Below, piece after piece: positions 53,426-62,530 of a stretch of 64,000 nucleotides of DNA (the stretch's first letter is position 1; every line of letters begins with the position of its first letter). The stretch covers positions 1,050,501-1,114,500 of the forward strand of contig NZ_CP050313.1 in NCBI RefSeq assembly GCF_011765625.1, written 5' to 3'. Source of the DNA: Shewanella aestuarii. GTDB taxonomy: Bacteria; Pseudomonadota; Gammaproteobacteria; Enterobacterales; Shewanellaceae. The translations under genes and the position numbers were made by a program. The notes beneath the pieces were generated by a model. That model was not told the origin of the DNA. It made no database searches and saw only the letters and a program-made list of their open reading frames with translations.

Positions 53426-55027
53426 TCATAAATAATCCTCTAGAAAAATTAATTCTACATCAAATGAGAGTAATTTTTCTTTTATTTGATTCTTTCTTCC
53501 CAGTACGGTGACGAACACTGTTCCACTAAAAATATTAAAAACTTCAAAACCACTAATCGGTATGTTGCGTATTTTATTTCCATGTATTTTTTTGTTTATA
53601 TCAACAATGTATATTTTATGATTGTTAATATGGGGTAGCACGAACTCTGCGCCGCTTCCTGAGCCATAAATGACAATCTCTGGCTTATCTTTTAACTTTT
53701 GCATAAGTTGCAAAAATCCATATATCATCGATTGATAATCTTTTTCTTTAGCAGGTTGCGATATATTAGAGGTGGATGGAAGAATATCCAGTATTGTTAG
53801 GTTCGATTCACCTTGTATATTGATGTCAACATGAATATTCGAAATAGCTTTGTGAAATACCTTGGGTGTACAGTTGAAAAAACGTTCCAATGATGTGATT
53901 GCAAGTTGTGGGTTTGGATGTTTTAAACAGTCTGCTTTACAGTATGCTAATATGCCTTTTTGAACTGATTCTCGCTCAATATTATGATTGTTTTCATTGT
54001 TGGAGTGTAAGTATATAGGGGTTAATTTATTATCAATTTTAATAATGTTACTTACAGGCTCTGATAAAAAGTATTCAATAAGATCACGATATTCTATCAG
54101 TAGGTTTATGTAACCATTGTATTCATTATATCTTGATACCATCGCATCTATGTTATTATGTTTATCTCCGAGATATGCCATGAGATAGCACTGGTTTATT
54201 TGCGGAAAAATTGCGGATAGTTGTTTGTATATGGTACCGCGCCATCCGATATCAATGAGTATGACAGATTCATCTTTGCTTTTAGGTAAGTAGCTGGTGA
54301 GGTAGGCTTTTACATTGTGCGCTATTTCAGTTATGTCGTTTTCGAATAGTTTGGTAATTTGCCTGTTTGTAATGAGCTCTTTACTTATGCTGTTGTCAAT
54401 AAATGTATGCTTGGTTAAATTATTCTGCGCTAGCCACTTCTCTAGTGCGCGAGAAAAATTTGTGTTATTTAAACCAAATACGGTGACAAGTCCCCATATT
54501 CCTTCACTTTTAAATTGTGAATTAAGGTAAGAGATCAATTCTGAATTTAATGCTTTTGTCGTTAATTGATTTGCCAGAATCCGATTGGCATAAATATAAT
54601 GTGACTTAATTTTTTTGGGGTTTTGCGATTGCTGTAGGTATAAATCAAATCCTTGACTTAACATAAAACCATCACGCCCAAGGAACAAAAAGGTTGCCTT
54701 CTCTGGCGCTTTTTTAACAATGTAGTGAATAAATGAATTTACAATAGGTGCTAAAATGTCATGCCCAAAGTCATACAATACATCATTGTTTGTATTGCTA
54801 AGGTTTTCATGTTGATTTTTTTTAGTTGTGGCTGTTAAAGCCGTATCACTTAGTATCTTCATATTCGTGAGATTGTCTTTTCCAAAATGTCTCGTTTTAT
54901 TGAGTAATATGTCATCTAACTTTGCATCACTCTTAGAAATTGGTTGATTTTTTATATGTTGTCGCCCATTCCTTATGGCGCCAATTTTTTGCCGTATTAA
55001 TCTACGTATTCCGATTAGAGCATTCAA
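53426..55027 (-). CDS. COG5610-related protein without the HAD domain, with Rossmann-like tail
   Basis: 533 residues. The middle (about 95-330) matches the middle of the 777-residue neighbour: ATFLFLGRDGFMLSQGFDLY corresponds to VFCLMREGDIYEE, YANRILANQL to ASRKSTYLA, and VILIDIGWRGTIYKQL to YFFVDFGAGATIQHQL. The phosphatase domain is missing. The last ~85 residues (PEIVIYGSGSGAEFVLPHI, YIVDINKKIHGNK) are the shared accessory domain. Probably a paralogue that acts with its neighbour. Function unknown. Confidence 0.65.
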   Translation of the reverse strand: MNALIGIRRLIRQKIGAIRNGRQHIKNQPISKSDAKLDDILLNKTRHFGKDNLTNMKILSDTALTATTKKNQHENLSNTNNDVLYDFGHDILAPIVNSFIHYIVKKAPEKATFLFLGRDGFMLSQGFDLYLQQSQNPKKIKSHYIYANRILANQLTTKALNSELISYLNSQFKSEGIWGLVTVFGLNNTNFSRALEKWLAQNNLTKHTFIDNSISKELITNRQITKLFENDITEIAHNVKAYLTSYLPKSKDESVILIDIGWRGTIYKQLSAIFPQINQCYLMAYLGDKHNNIDAMVSRYNEYNGYINLLIEYRDLIEYFLSEPVSNIIKIDNKLTPIYLHSNNENNHNIERESVQKGILAYCKADCLKHPNPQLAITSLERFFNCTPKVFHKAISNIHVDINIQGESNLTILDILPSTSNISQPAKEKDYQSMIYGFLQLMQKLKDKPEIVIYGSGSGAEFVLPHINNHKIYIVDINKKIHGNKIRNIPISGFEVFNIFSGTVFVTVLGRKNQIKEKLLSFDVELIFLEDYL

Positions 55028-55080
55028 TAAAGCAATAAATGTACCAGTAATTCTATGATTAATGGGTACCTAGGGAGGCA

Positions 55081-56256
55081 TTAACTTTCACACCGGACGG
55101 TACGTGAAAAGCTATTAACTAAATTTAAGCCATCCCATATTTCGTCAAAATTAATGCCTTGGCCAACGTGCACTAGCCTATCGACACCGGTTAGCACTGA
55201 TTGTTGCCATTGGCTTATTTTACTTTGCTCAAAACCCCAGTGGCTGACCGTTTGGTGGTATGGCATTAGCATAGGTGTTAGGTCATTCAAATTGGTTAAA
55301 TCTAATTCGATAAATAACCCATTGCCCTGATGATATTGCAACTGGGTTGCGGTTAGCTTATTTGCCTGAATGCGCACCAAGCTACCACTCTGAACCATGA
55401 CGGTTAAGCTTGCATCTTTGATCATCAAGAGTTGTGCATTAGCCAGTGCTGTATAGTGCTCACTTGCCGACATGCTGTGTAAGGTGTCGACTTTGGTGGT
55501 AATTGCTGGCCACAATATTTGCTTTGCTTGCTGTATTTGTTCAGTTTCACCAATCCAAATAATGGCTTTAGCTGAAGTACAAGCTTGCTGTGAGAAGGTG
55601 ATTTGATCCTTAACAAAGTTTTGCACTAGCTTTTCAAGTTGATTTTTATCTGCGTTAACTACAGCTTGAGCATCTAGCACGCATAGCGAGTATTTATGAC
55701 TAAAGGTGAATTCTCTTGCATGCGCTGGGATGGCGATCGCTCGCTGAGCTTGGATTGATTGCTCGCCTCCCCATAATACTCTTGCATCAACCTTCTTTAG
55801 TAGGGATAACAATTCTGGGGATTGATAATCACACTTAACTAACTGCATTCTTGCATTTTGTTGCGGGTATTGAGTTGCCAGCGAGTTAATTTTATCAATT
55901 AAGATTTCAGTACTGCCTCCGGTTCGATTAGACAGCCTGATGACGTTTATATTGCCGCAAAGTAAGCTGATGATACTGGAATAAGCAAATAAGCTATCAA
56001 CGTTTGCGGGAGAGGAGTGAAACACCAGCCCTAATGGACGCAGTAGATTATGTTTTGATTGATGATTTTTCTTGATGGTCAGGATATTGGCTTTTCTGAG
56101 CCAAAAGCCCAGTGCGACCAGATCAGGATAGCGCTTCACCTCAGAATCACTCAGTATCGTTTGTCCAAGAGTTTGGCAATAGCCAATGTCCTCGTCGGCG
56201 AAGCTGTGATTAACTTTAGGCAGCGTGGCCGTTGGATTTAAGATCTCCCACCTCAT
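55081..56256 (-). CDS. LuxC-family acyl-CoA reductase
   Basis: 391 residues, aldehyde-dehydrogenase-like. LuxC features: RPLGLVFHSSPANVDSLFAY, SIISLLCGNINVIRLSNRTG, WGGEQSIQAQRAIAIPAHAR and the catalytic Cys in DQITFSQQACTSAKAIIW (about 234). LuxC with LuxE reduces activated acyl groups to aldehydes. No luciferase genes are near, so the aldehyde (or the acyl-enzyme) must serve the glycan. Overlaps luxE by 4 bp. Confidence 0.85.
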   Translation of the reverse strand: MRWEILNPTATLPKVNHSFADEDIGYCQTLGQTILSDSEVKRYPDLVALGFWLRKANILTIKKNHQSKHNLLRPLGLVFHSSPANVDSLFAYSSIISLLCGNINVIRLSNRTGGSTEILIDKINSLATQYPQQNARMQLVKCDYQSPELLSLLKKVDARVLWGGEQSIQAQRAIAIPAHAREFTFSHKYSLCVLDAQAVVNADKNQLEKLVQNFVKDQITFSQQACTSAKAIIWIGETEQIQQAKQILWPAITTKVDTLHSMSASEHYTALANAQLLMIKDASLTVMVQSGSLVRIQANKLTATQLQYHQGNGLFIELDLTNLNDLTPMLMPYHQTVSHWGFEQSKISQWQQSVLTGVDRLVHVGQGINFDEIWDGLNLVNSFSRTVRCES

Positions 56257-57326
56257 GATGCTTGTCCTGTTTCGAAGGTGTCACTACAACCTCGAGCCTC
56301 AGCCTGAGGTAATCTTCCTAATATTTTAAAATATTTGCCTTTTTTTCCGCAGCGACAATCATCTTCACCGATAATTATCCCTCTGTCTTCAGTTAATAGG
56401 CTATGGCCAGGGTAGCTTTTGGGTAACGTCGATAATAGTTGAACCACGCCAGGCTGGTTAAAGTCAGCCACTTGCCAGTTATTTGGCTGCCTAATGATGA
56501 TATCGGCATAGCTAGGGCAGTGGAGGTAGCCTTGTTCACACTCGACAAAAATAGCGCCAACTTGTTCCACCATGCCATAAAAGTTGTGCACTTTACTGAT
56601 ACCACAGGTTTGCTTTGCGGTTTGCTTGAAGGTTTGATTATCAACGGCTTGATCAATTAATTTTTTCCAGCCACCACTGTGAATAAGCGTCGCTTGGGGG
56701 AGATTTATGGTTTTTTTGTGACTAATGAGTTGTTGAATAAAATGCTGCCAAACCATAAAGGTAAAGCCAAAAACTAATATCGGACCATCGGCAAATTTTG
56801 TACAAAAGGCTTCTAAGGATGGCCAGTTAATACTCATGTCATCATTTAGTGCATAACAGTGATTTCTGCCCATAAAGGCAAGCCCTTGAATACCAGCCCC
56901 TCTAGCACTGAAATTAGCGCGATCTTTTACCACTGAGGGGTGATCAATAATTAGCATGGGTAAGCGGGCTTTTCCTAACCATTGCTGCATAATTTTGACG
57001 AGAATTTTGGACTGCACCGCAGCAGTTTGGTTATCTAACATAATACGAGAAGGCGTGCCGGTGGTTCCGCTTGAATATAATGTTTTAAAAACCTGCTCAT
57101 CAGTGATGGATTTAAGCCCGATTTGCTTAAATAATCTGACTGATAAATAGGGCAATGCTTGGGTGTTTGCTACCGGCAACGACAAGTTCGGCCATTGAGT
57201 TTGAATTAAACGTGCATAGTCTGAACAATGTTGTTGATGGTGTTTCGTTAACGCAGATAACTCTTGTTGAAGTAATGGCTGTTTTTGCTCTTTTTTAATT
57301 GAATACGGTTCAAGTTCAAACAGCAT
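56253..57326 (-). CDS. LuxE-family acyl-protein synthetase
   Basis: 357 residues of the ANL-like LuxE family. FKTLYSSGTTGTPSRIMLDN is the ATP loop, IIDHPSVVKDRANFSARGAG, LVFGFTFMVWQHFIQQL, IHSGGWKKL and VHNFYGMVEQVGAIFVECE follow in family order, and the C-terminus has LTEDRGIIIGEDDCRCGKKG with a CxC. It activates a carboxylic acid as acyl-AMP and passes it to an enzyme thiol. Sits between an AMP ligase (11-bp overlap) and luxC. Confidence 0.85.
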   Translation of the reverse strand: MLFELEPYSIKKEQKQPLLQQELSALTKHHQQHCSDYARLIQTQWPNLSLPVANTQALPYLSVRLFKQIGLKSITDEQVFKTLYSSGTTGTPSRIMLDNQTAAVQSKILVKIMQQWLGKARLPMLIIDHPSVVKDRANFSARGAGIQGLAFMGRNHCYALNDDMSINWPSLEAFCTKFADGPILVFGFTFMVWQHFIQQLISHKKTINLPQATLIHSGGWKKLIDQAVDNQTFKQTAKQTCGISKVHNFYGMVEQVGAIFVECEQGYLHCPSYADIIIRQPNNWQVADFNQPGVVQLLSTLPKSYPGHSLLTEDRGIIIGEDDCRCGKKGKYFKILGRLPQAEARGCSDTFETGQAS

Positions 57327-58746
57327 TATTTTGCTCCTTAATCAGCTTGAGTTTTCGATAATCAGGCTTCCCATTACTAAGGCGTGGAATTGTATCAAGT
57401 TGAATGATGCTAAATAAACTTGGGTGCAATTTATATTGTTGGCTGAAAAATTGTTTGATGGTTTCTATGGCTAAATGATGAGGAATCGCCACCATGAGTT
57501 GGTCATCTTCGCCAAAGCAATAGCAATGCTGGCCTGTATACTGAAGTAACACTTGTTCAAGATGATCAAGACTGAAACGTTTACCCTGAATTTTTAAAAT
57601 TCGGTTAAGCCGGCCGGTAATTTTAATTAACCCTTTTGAGGTTATTTCGGCTATATCACCGGTTTTCAATTCCGTTATTACTTGCTGTGAACTTAAGTCA
57701 CTGGGGCTGCTGGCATACCCCAACATGACATTAGGGCCTTGATAGCAAAGCTGGCCTTCAACGTCAGGGGCCGTGATAGCTTCATCGGTATTGATATCCC
57801 GTAAAATCAGTTTGCCGTTCGGTATGGCAATACCAATACAATCACTATGTTCAGGTAAATATTGAGGCGGCAGGTAGGCTATTCTGGCGCTCGCTTCTGT
57901 TTGGCCATACATCACATAAAAAGCCCGTCCTGATGATTGCGTGATGTGATGGAAATGCATGACTAAATCGGCACTCAATTTGCCGCCTGCTTGGGTTAAA
58001 TATTTTAGGGCCGGTAAATCCATTGTGTCTATTCGTAACCGTTTTAGCATCTGATAACTAAAGGGCACGCCTGCTAGTGACGTGACCTTATGTTGGCTCA
58101 TTAACTGCCAAAACGTTTTGCTTATTAAGCTTTCGGTGGTTAAAACAAAACATGCGCCAATAACAAGGTGGGTATTCAATAGTGATAAGCCATAGCTGTA
58201 GCTAAGCGGTAAGCTTGCAATGCCCGTATCGGTATTTGTCATGGGTAAGTATTGGCAAATTGACTGAGCATTACTAAAAAGATTGTTTTCACTTAGCATA
58301 ATAGATTTAGCGGCACCGGTTGAGCCTGAGGTGCTAAGAAGAATGGCTAAATCTGAGCGAGTATCGATGGGCCTATCAGTTAATTTAATGTAGTTAGCTT
58401 CACCTGTGATTAACCAATTCGCGCCTAAGTTAATGGACTGCTGTTGGGCGATTTGTTCATCGAGTTGAGGATCAATCAGCAGCAAAGGTATTTTGGCTTT
58501 TAAGCAAGCTAAGTAAGTAACAACATGCCAAATTGTTGCGGAAAATTGTAAACCGATAACGCCTTTATTGTTAATGAGTTGCTTAAGCCAAGCAACTCTG
58601 TCATCAATTTGTTCTAGCAGTTGCTGATAGTTGAGTGATTGATGGTTATCTATCAATGCCATGGCTTCAGGTGTGCCCTGCGCATGCTGTTCAATGATTT
58701 GATAAAAATGACTCGATGTGTTGTTCACTTTGCTATCTGGGCTCAC
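57316..58746 (-). CDS. AMP-dependent acyl ligase
   Basis: 476 residues, ANL superfamily. ILLSTSGSTGAAKSIMLSEN is the P-loop (A3), ASLPLSYSYGLSLLNTHL (A4), VMYGQTEASARIAYLPP (A5), GDIAEITSKGLIKITGRLNR (A7-A8) and SNGKPDYRKLK (A10, catalytic Lys). It should adenylate a small carboxylic acid and load it on the adjacent acyl carrier protein. The substrate is unknown. Confidence 0.85.
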   Translation of the reverse strand: MSPDSKVNNTSSHFYQIIEQHAQGTPEAMALIDNHQSLNYQQLLEQIDDRVAWLKQLINNKGVIGLQFSATIWHVVTYLACLKAKIPLLLIDPQLDEQIAQQQSINLGANWLITGEANYIKLTDRPIDTRSDLAILLSTSGSTGAAKSIMLSENNLFSNAQSICQYLPMTNTDTGIASLPLSYSYGLSLLNTHLVIGACFVLTTESLISKTFWQLMSQHKVTSLAGVPFSYQMLKRLRIDTMDLPALKYLTQAGGKLSADLVMHFHHITQSSGRAFYVMYGQTEASARIAYLPPQYLPEHSDCIGIAIPNGKLILRDINTDEAITAPDVEGQLCYQGPNVMLGYASSPSDLSSQQVITELKTGDIAEITSKGLIKITGRLNRILKIQGKRFSLDHLEQVLLQYTGQHCYCFGEDDQLMVAIPHHLAIETIKQFFSQQYKLHPSLFSIIQLDTIPRLSNGKPDYRKLKLIKEQNNAV

Positions 58747-58809
58747 TGTTTAGAGTGCATGCTTAATGCATCTCATTAAAATTGGCTAAACTATTGTTAA
58801 CTCGTTAGC

Positions 58810-59046
58810 TTATTGCTGGATTAGATATTTATTAATAATTTCATCAGCTTTAGCAACTGAACTCATATCAATAATGTCATCAGTATCCAGCATGACGTCA
58901 AATTTATCTTCTATTTCTGCAATAAGGATCATATGAGCGGTAGAGTCCCATTCGGGAATGGTGCCATAGGCTAGATCAGGGGTTACCTTTTTAATGTCAA
59001 TTGCTAGCGCGCTAGCAAAAAGCTCAAGTAGTTGAGGGTGATTCAT
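58810..59046 (-). CDS. Acyl carrier protein
   Basis: 78 residues. The phosphopantetheine site is EWDSTAHMILIAEIEDKFDV: Ser at about 35, with DST in place of the usual DSL. Helix III region DTDDIIDMSSVAKADEIINK is typical. A dedicated ACP for the acyl module between the SDR and the AMP ligase; unlikely to be the housekeeping AcpP. Confidence 0.88.
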   Translation of the reverse strand: MNHPQLLELFASALAIDIKKVTPDLAYGTIPEWDSTAHMILIAEIEDKFDVMLDTDDIIDMSSVAKADEIINKYLIQQ

Positions 59047-59060
59047 ATAAACTCCAAAGG

Positions 59061-59807
59061 TTAAATTAACATGCCGCCATCAACGCCAATCACTTGACCA
59101 GTGATATATTTGGACATATCAGATGCTAAAAATAAGGCGGTATTGGCTACGTCTTCAGGCTGACCGGCATATCCCATAGCAATACTGTTAATGCGCTGTT
59201 GATACTTATCTTCACTGATATTTCGTGTCATGTCGGTGTCGATGAAACCGGGGGCGATAGCGTTCACTCGTATGTGTTTATCAGCGAGCTCTTTCGCTAA
59301 AGATTTTGTAATGCCATTCACAGCAGCTTTACTGCCACTGTAGGCAATATGTCCTTCGCTACCGACACCGCCCATAATCGAAGACATGTTGATAATGGAA
59401 GCATGCGTGCTCTTTTGCATTAGTCTACTGGCATATTGGCAGCAATAAATAATGCTATAGGCATTAGTGGCAAATTGTTGTTCAGTTTGCTTACTGTCAA
59501 TCATACGCAGTAGGGAACTGGATAAAATACCGGCATTATTAACCAGAACATCCAGTCTTTTAGTTAATGAGAACAAGCTTTTAAAGCCATTTTTTACAGC
59601 GTCAGAATTGCTGACGTCAAAAGGGATAATGTGGCATTCAGTTTGATATTCGTCAGTAATAGTTTGTTTGAGCTTTTCCAGTCGTTCAACGTTGGTGCCA
59701 TTGAGGTATAACGTTGCGCCGTGAGATGCAAAAAGTTCGGCAATTGCTTTGCCAATACCACGACTACTACCGGTAATAAGAATATGTTTATCTTGTAGTA
59801 GTTTCAT
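59061..59807 (-). CDS. Short-chain dehydrogenase/reductase, FabG-like
   Basis: 248 residues. ILITGSSRGIGKAIAELFAS (NADP loop), DVLVNNAGILSSSLL, NMSSIMGGVGSEGHIAYSGS-KAA with Ser, Tyr and Lys of the active site, and VNAIAPGFIDTDMT. It probably reduces a 3-oxoacyl chain on the neighbouring ACP, giving a 3-hydroxyacyl group. Stands 2 bp after the acetyltransferase and 14 bp before acpP. Confidence 0.88.
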   Translation of the reverse strand: MKLLQDKHILITGSSRGIGKAIAELFASHGATLYLNGTNVERLEKLKQTITDEYQTECHIIPFDVSNSDAVKNGFKSLFSLTKRLDVLVNNAGILSSSLLRMIDSKQTEQQFATNAYSIIYCCQYASRLMQKSTHASIINMSSIMGGVGSEGHIAYSGSKAAVNGITKSLAKELADKHIRVNAIAPGFIDTDMTRNISEDKYQQRINSIAMGYAGQPEDVANTALFLASDMSKYITGQVIGVDGGMLI

Positions 59808-59809
59808 TA

Positions 59810-60379
59810 TTAATACCTTATATATCTCGCAATTGGCTTTTTAGCTATCTCGTAGTCATCTTTTAGTAGTTTTACCAGCATTAAACCGTCAGCTTTTGTA
59901 TCGTATTGATGGTATCCACAGGTTTGATGAAAACGCATAGATGATTGATTAGTTTCGTAAATCTTACCCCATAAAACGTTTAATGAAAGCTGCTGAAAAG
60001 CAAAGTCGTTCAGGGCAAATGCTAAACAAAAAGGCACGATATTATTGCGATATTTTTCAGGGTAGATGTATAACCCTGGCTCCGCCGATGAGCTGTCGTA
60101 ACAAATATGCATTAATGAAGCAACACCGATGGGCTCATCTTTAAAATAAGCAACCCAGTAAGCACGAGAAGTATCACCCTGTAAACCATCAAACCACGTT
60201 TGTTGCTGTTCGGCAGTAATGTGGCTTTTGTCGAGCATAAGCTCGGCAATCTTTGGATCATTACGCCACTGTCGAACGGTTTCAATCATATCTTGCGATA
60301 ATGGCGATAGGGTAATGCCATAAGCCGTATAGCTTGGTGGCCAGTTTGAATTCATGTTTGACGTCATATTAATTCCCAA
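59810..60379 (-). CDS. pseH: GNAT acetyltransferase, PseH-like
   Basis: 189 residues. ITLSPLSQDMIETVRQWRND, KSHITAEQQQTWFDGL, YWVAYFKDEPIGVASL and the pyrophosphate-loop region YIYPEKYRNNIVPFCLAFAL, then WGKIYETNQSSMRFHQTCGY. In the pse pathway PseH N-acetylates UDP-4-amino-4,6-dideoxy-AltNAc. With a dedicated ACP nearby it might transfer a different acyl group. The first ATG may be too early; MTSNMNS is also possible. Overlaps pseI. Confidence 0.75.
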   Translation of the reverse strand: MGINMTSNMNSNWPPSYTAYGITLSPLSQDMIETVRQWRNDPKIAELMLDKSHITAEQQQTWFDGLQGDTSRAYWVAYFKDEPIGVASLMHICYDSSSAEPGLYIYPEKYRNNIVPFCLAFALNDFAFQQLSLNVLWGKIYETNQSSMRFHQTCGYHQYDTKADGLMLVKLLKDDYEIAKKPIARYIRY

Positions 60380-61443
60380 CTCATTGCGGTGCCGGCTTTG
60401 ACATCTTGGTTAATTTTTTTACCTAATAATAGCGGTAGGTATTTTGGCGCTAAGCCTAAACCAGGCCGAACTGAACGCAGGTTATGGGTATTCAGAGTGT
60501 CGCCTGCTTGCAGATCTTGGCTGATATATAATGATCGACGGTAGCGCCTTGAGTCTAGCTCTTTAGGCGTGCAGCCGTAGCGTACTTTACCTAATGCCAC
60601 TTGAGCTCGCTGGGTTTCTGCAACTAGCATTCTGAATTCGCTTGGTTCTAACGAAAACTCGCTATCAACACCACCAATGCTGCGGTCAAGAACAAAATGT
60701 TTTTCAATGACGCAGGCTCCTAAAGCGACTGCTGCAACAGAGACACCAATGCCTGTGGTGTGATCGGACAAGCCCACTTGACAGTCAAATAATTGGGCTA
60801 AGTGTGGGATAGTCAATAAATTTGCATCCACCGGTGAGGCGGGATAATGGCTAGTGCATTTAAGCAAAATAAGCTGGTTACAACCATTGGCTTTAAGAAC
60901 GTCTACCGACTCTGCAAGCTCATCAATGCTTGCCATTCCTGTTGACATGATTACCAGTTTCCCCGTTTTGGCCACCGCTGCTAAAATGGCATGGTCGGTG
61001 TTTTCAAATGAGGCGACTTTGTAGCAGGGCACATCTAATTGCTCTAAAAAGTTGACTGCAGTTAAATCAAACGGTGTACTGAAGGCAATAAGGCCTAATG
61101 ACTTGGCGTAATCAAATAGTGGTTTATGCCACTCCCATGGTGTCATTGCTTCGCCATAAAGTTGATAAAGGCTTTTGCCTTGCCAAAGGTTATCGTCTTC
61201 TGAAATTAAAAACTCGTTCTCAGCCACATCTAGGGTAATGGTATCGGGGGTATAAGTTTGCAGCTTTATTGCTTGCACACCAGTTTCGGCAGCAGCTTTG
61301 ATCATTTGCATCGCTGTATCAAGCGATTGATTATGATTACCTGAAAGTTCTGCAATAATAAAAGGCTGTTGCCCTGCGCCAATTTTAATTCCGTCTATGG
61401 TTATTTCATCGGTGTGAGTAACATCAAGATTATTTCTATGCAT
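60364..61443 (-). CDS. pseI: Pseudaminic acid synthase
   Basis: 359 residues. NeuB-family TIM barrel: PFIIAELSGNHNQSLDTAMQ, AIKLQTYTPDTITLD, FSTPFDLTAVNFLEQL, KVASFENTDHAIL, IMSTGMASIDELAES and LSDHTTGIGVSVAAVALGA, then a C-terminal SAF antifreeze-like domain (SLYISQDLQAGDTL, VRPGLGLAPKYL). It condenses PEP with 6-deoxy-AltdiNAc. GNHNQ and YTPDT are the PseI rather than sialic-acid type. Overlaps pseG by 8 bp. Confidence 0.93.
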   Translation of the reverse strand: MHRNNLDVTHTDEITIDGIKIGAGQQPFIIAELSGNHNQSLDTAMQMIKAAAETGVQAIKLQTYTPDTITLDVAENEFLISEDDNLWQGKSLYQLYGEAMTPWEWHKPLFDYAKSLGLIAFSTPFDLTAVNFLEQLDVPCYKVASFENTDHAILAAVAKTGKLVIMSTGMASIDELAESVDVLKANGCNQLILLKCTSHYPASPVDANLLTIPHLAQLFDCQVGLSDHTTGIGVSVAAVALGACVIEKHFVLDRSIGGVDSEFSLEPSEFRMLVAETQRAQVALGKVRYGCTPKELDSRRYRRSLYISQDLQAGDTLNTHNLRSVRPGLGLAPKYLPLLLGKKINQDVKAGTAMSWELI

Positions 61444-62530
61444 GTAGCTGAGTTCCTATCAGATTTTTTATCTCGCGTACTATTGACGTTATGCCTGCAT
61501 TTTTAGGAATTATTTTAGCGGCTTCTTGTCTCATTGATGCAAGTAATTCAGGGGATTGGAGTAATTTATTTAGTTCAGTGGCAATGTGTTGTGAGGTTAA
61601 CTTTTCACTTGTTCCCAGCCAGGCACATGCGCCCAAAGTTGCTAAATATTGTGTGGTTGCAATTTGATTGTCGGCCACTGTTACCACTAGAGCGGGTAAT
61701 TGCATGACACATCGTTCCCAGTGGGTTGAACCGCCAGCGCCTATGGCTAAAAATGCATTAGCCATTAAGCTTGCCATATAGTCACATTGAATATGCCAAT
61801 TGATCTGCTGATAATGACCAAACTCTTTTTGTAGTGAGTCAATCCAAGGGTTCGCAGCCCCAAGAACCACATCAATTTGCGTCTGTTTAGGTAACGTGAC
61901 TTGGAGCGAAAATAGTGCCTCTAGGACGGTGTAAGTAACATTTTGGCTGTCACCGCCGCCTAAAAATACCAAAATGTTAGAGCGGGTTTGCTGCCGATGG
62001 GCTTGATAAAACTCAGGCCGTAGCAAGGCAAATTCAGGCCCTAATAACTGCAGGCATGATGGCTTGACAAGATGTTGGTATCGTTGCGTAAACTTTGGTA
62101 ATAAATTGCAGTCAATTAGTATGTCGCAGTCATGTACACGGTTGGCTAAATCGTCAATAACAATAATATGACGACAACGGGAACGCAGTGCTGAGCTGTA
62201 GGTTTTGCTTAATTGATAGTGGTCGATAATCAGTAAATCAATGGGCTGATTAATTACCGCTAATGAAGCTTGAGCGTCAAGTGACTCAGTGTGCTCAGCA
62301 AAGTGAGGTAATAAGTTTGTTGTGAAGCCTTCATTGGCAATGACTGTCGCCATATTGCCGGGTAAGTCTTGGCAAATAAATTGACACTGCACGACAGGGT
62401 TATCTTCTGATAATTGTGTGTTTTGAATTGGTGTGTAGGCTGCTGTAAGCGCATGAGCTAAACACAAGCAGCGAGATACATGCCCTGATCCGATTGTGCT
62501 ACTGGCATCTACCCTGAAGACGATATTCAT
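61436..62530 (-). CDS. pseG: UDP-2,4-diacetamido-2,4,6-trideoxy-altropyranose hydrolase
   Basis: 364 residues from the ATG at 62530 (AAGGA box, ATGA overlap with pseF); the longer frame upstream is not needed. NIVFRVDASSTIGSGHVSRC holds the PseG/MurG-like glycine loop, then CLCLAHAL, LLIIDHYQL, HIIVIDDLANRVHDCDILID, LVFLGGGDSQNVTYTVLEAL and AIGAGGSTHWERCVMQLPAL. It removes UDP before PseI acts. Part of pseCFGIH. Confidence 0.9.
   Translation of the reverse strand: MNIVFRVDASSTIGSGHVSRCLCLAHALTAAYTPIQNTQLSEDNPVVQCQFICQDLPGNMATVIANEGFTTNLLPHFAEHTESLDAQASLAVINQPIDLLIIDHYQLSKTYSSALRSRCRHIIVIDDLANRVHDCDILIDCNLLPKFTQRYQHLVKPSCLQLLGPEFALLRPEFYQAHRQQTRSNILVFLGGGDSQNVTYTVLEALFSLQVTLPKQTQIDVVLGAANPWIDSLQKEFGHYQQINWHIQCDYMASLMANAFLAIGAGGSTHWERCVMQLPALVVTVADNQIATTQYLATLGACAWLGTSEKLTSQHIATELNKLLQSPELLASMRQEAAKIIPKNAGITSIVREIKNLIGTQLHA

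Noticed and set aside
55081..57326. A lux bioluminescence operon
   Set aside because: LuxC and LuxE are present but luxA, luxB and luxD are not, and the genes overlap a glycan operon.
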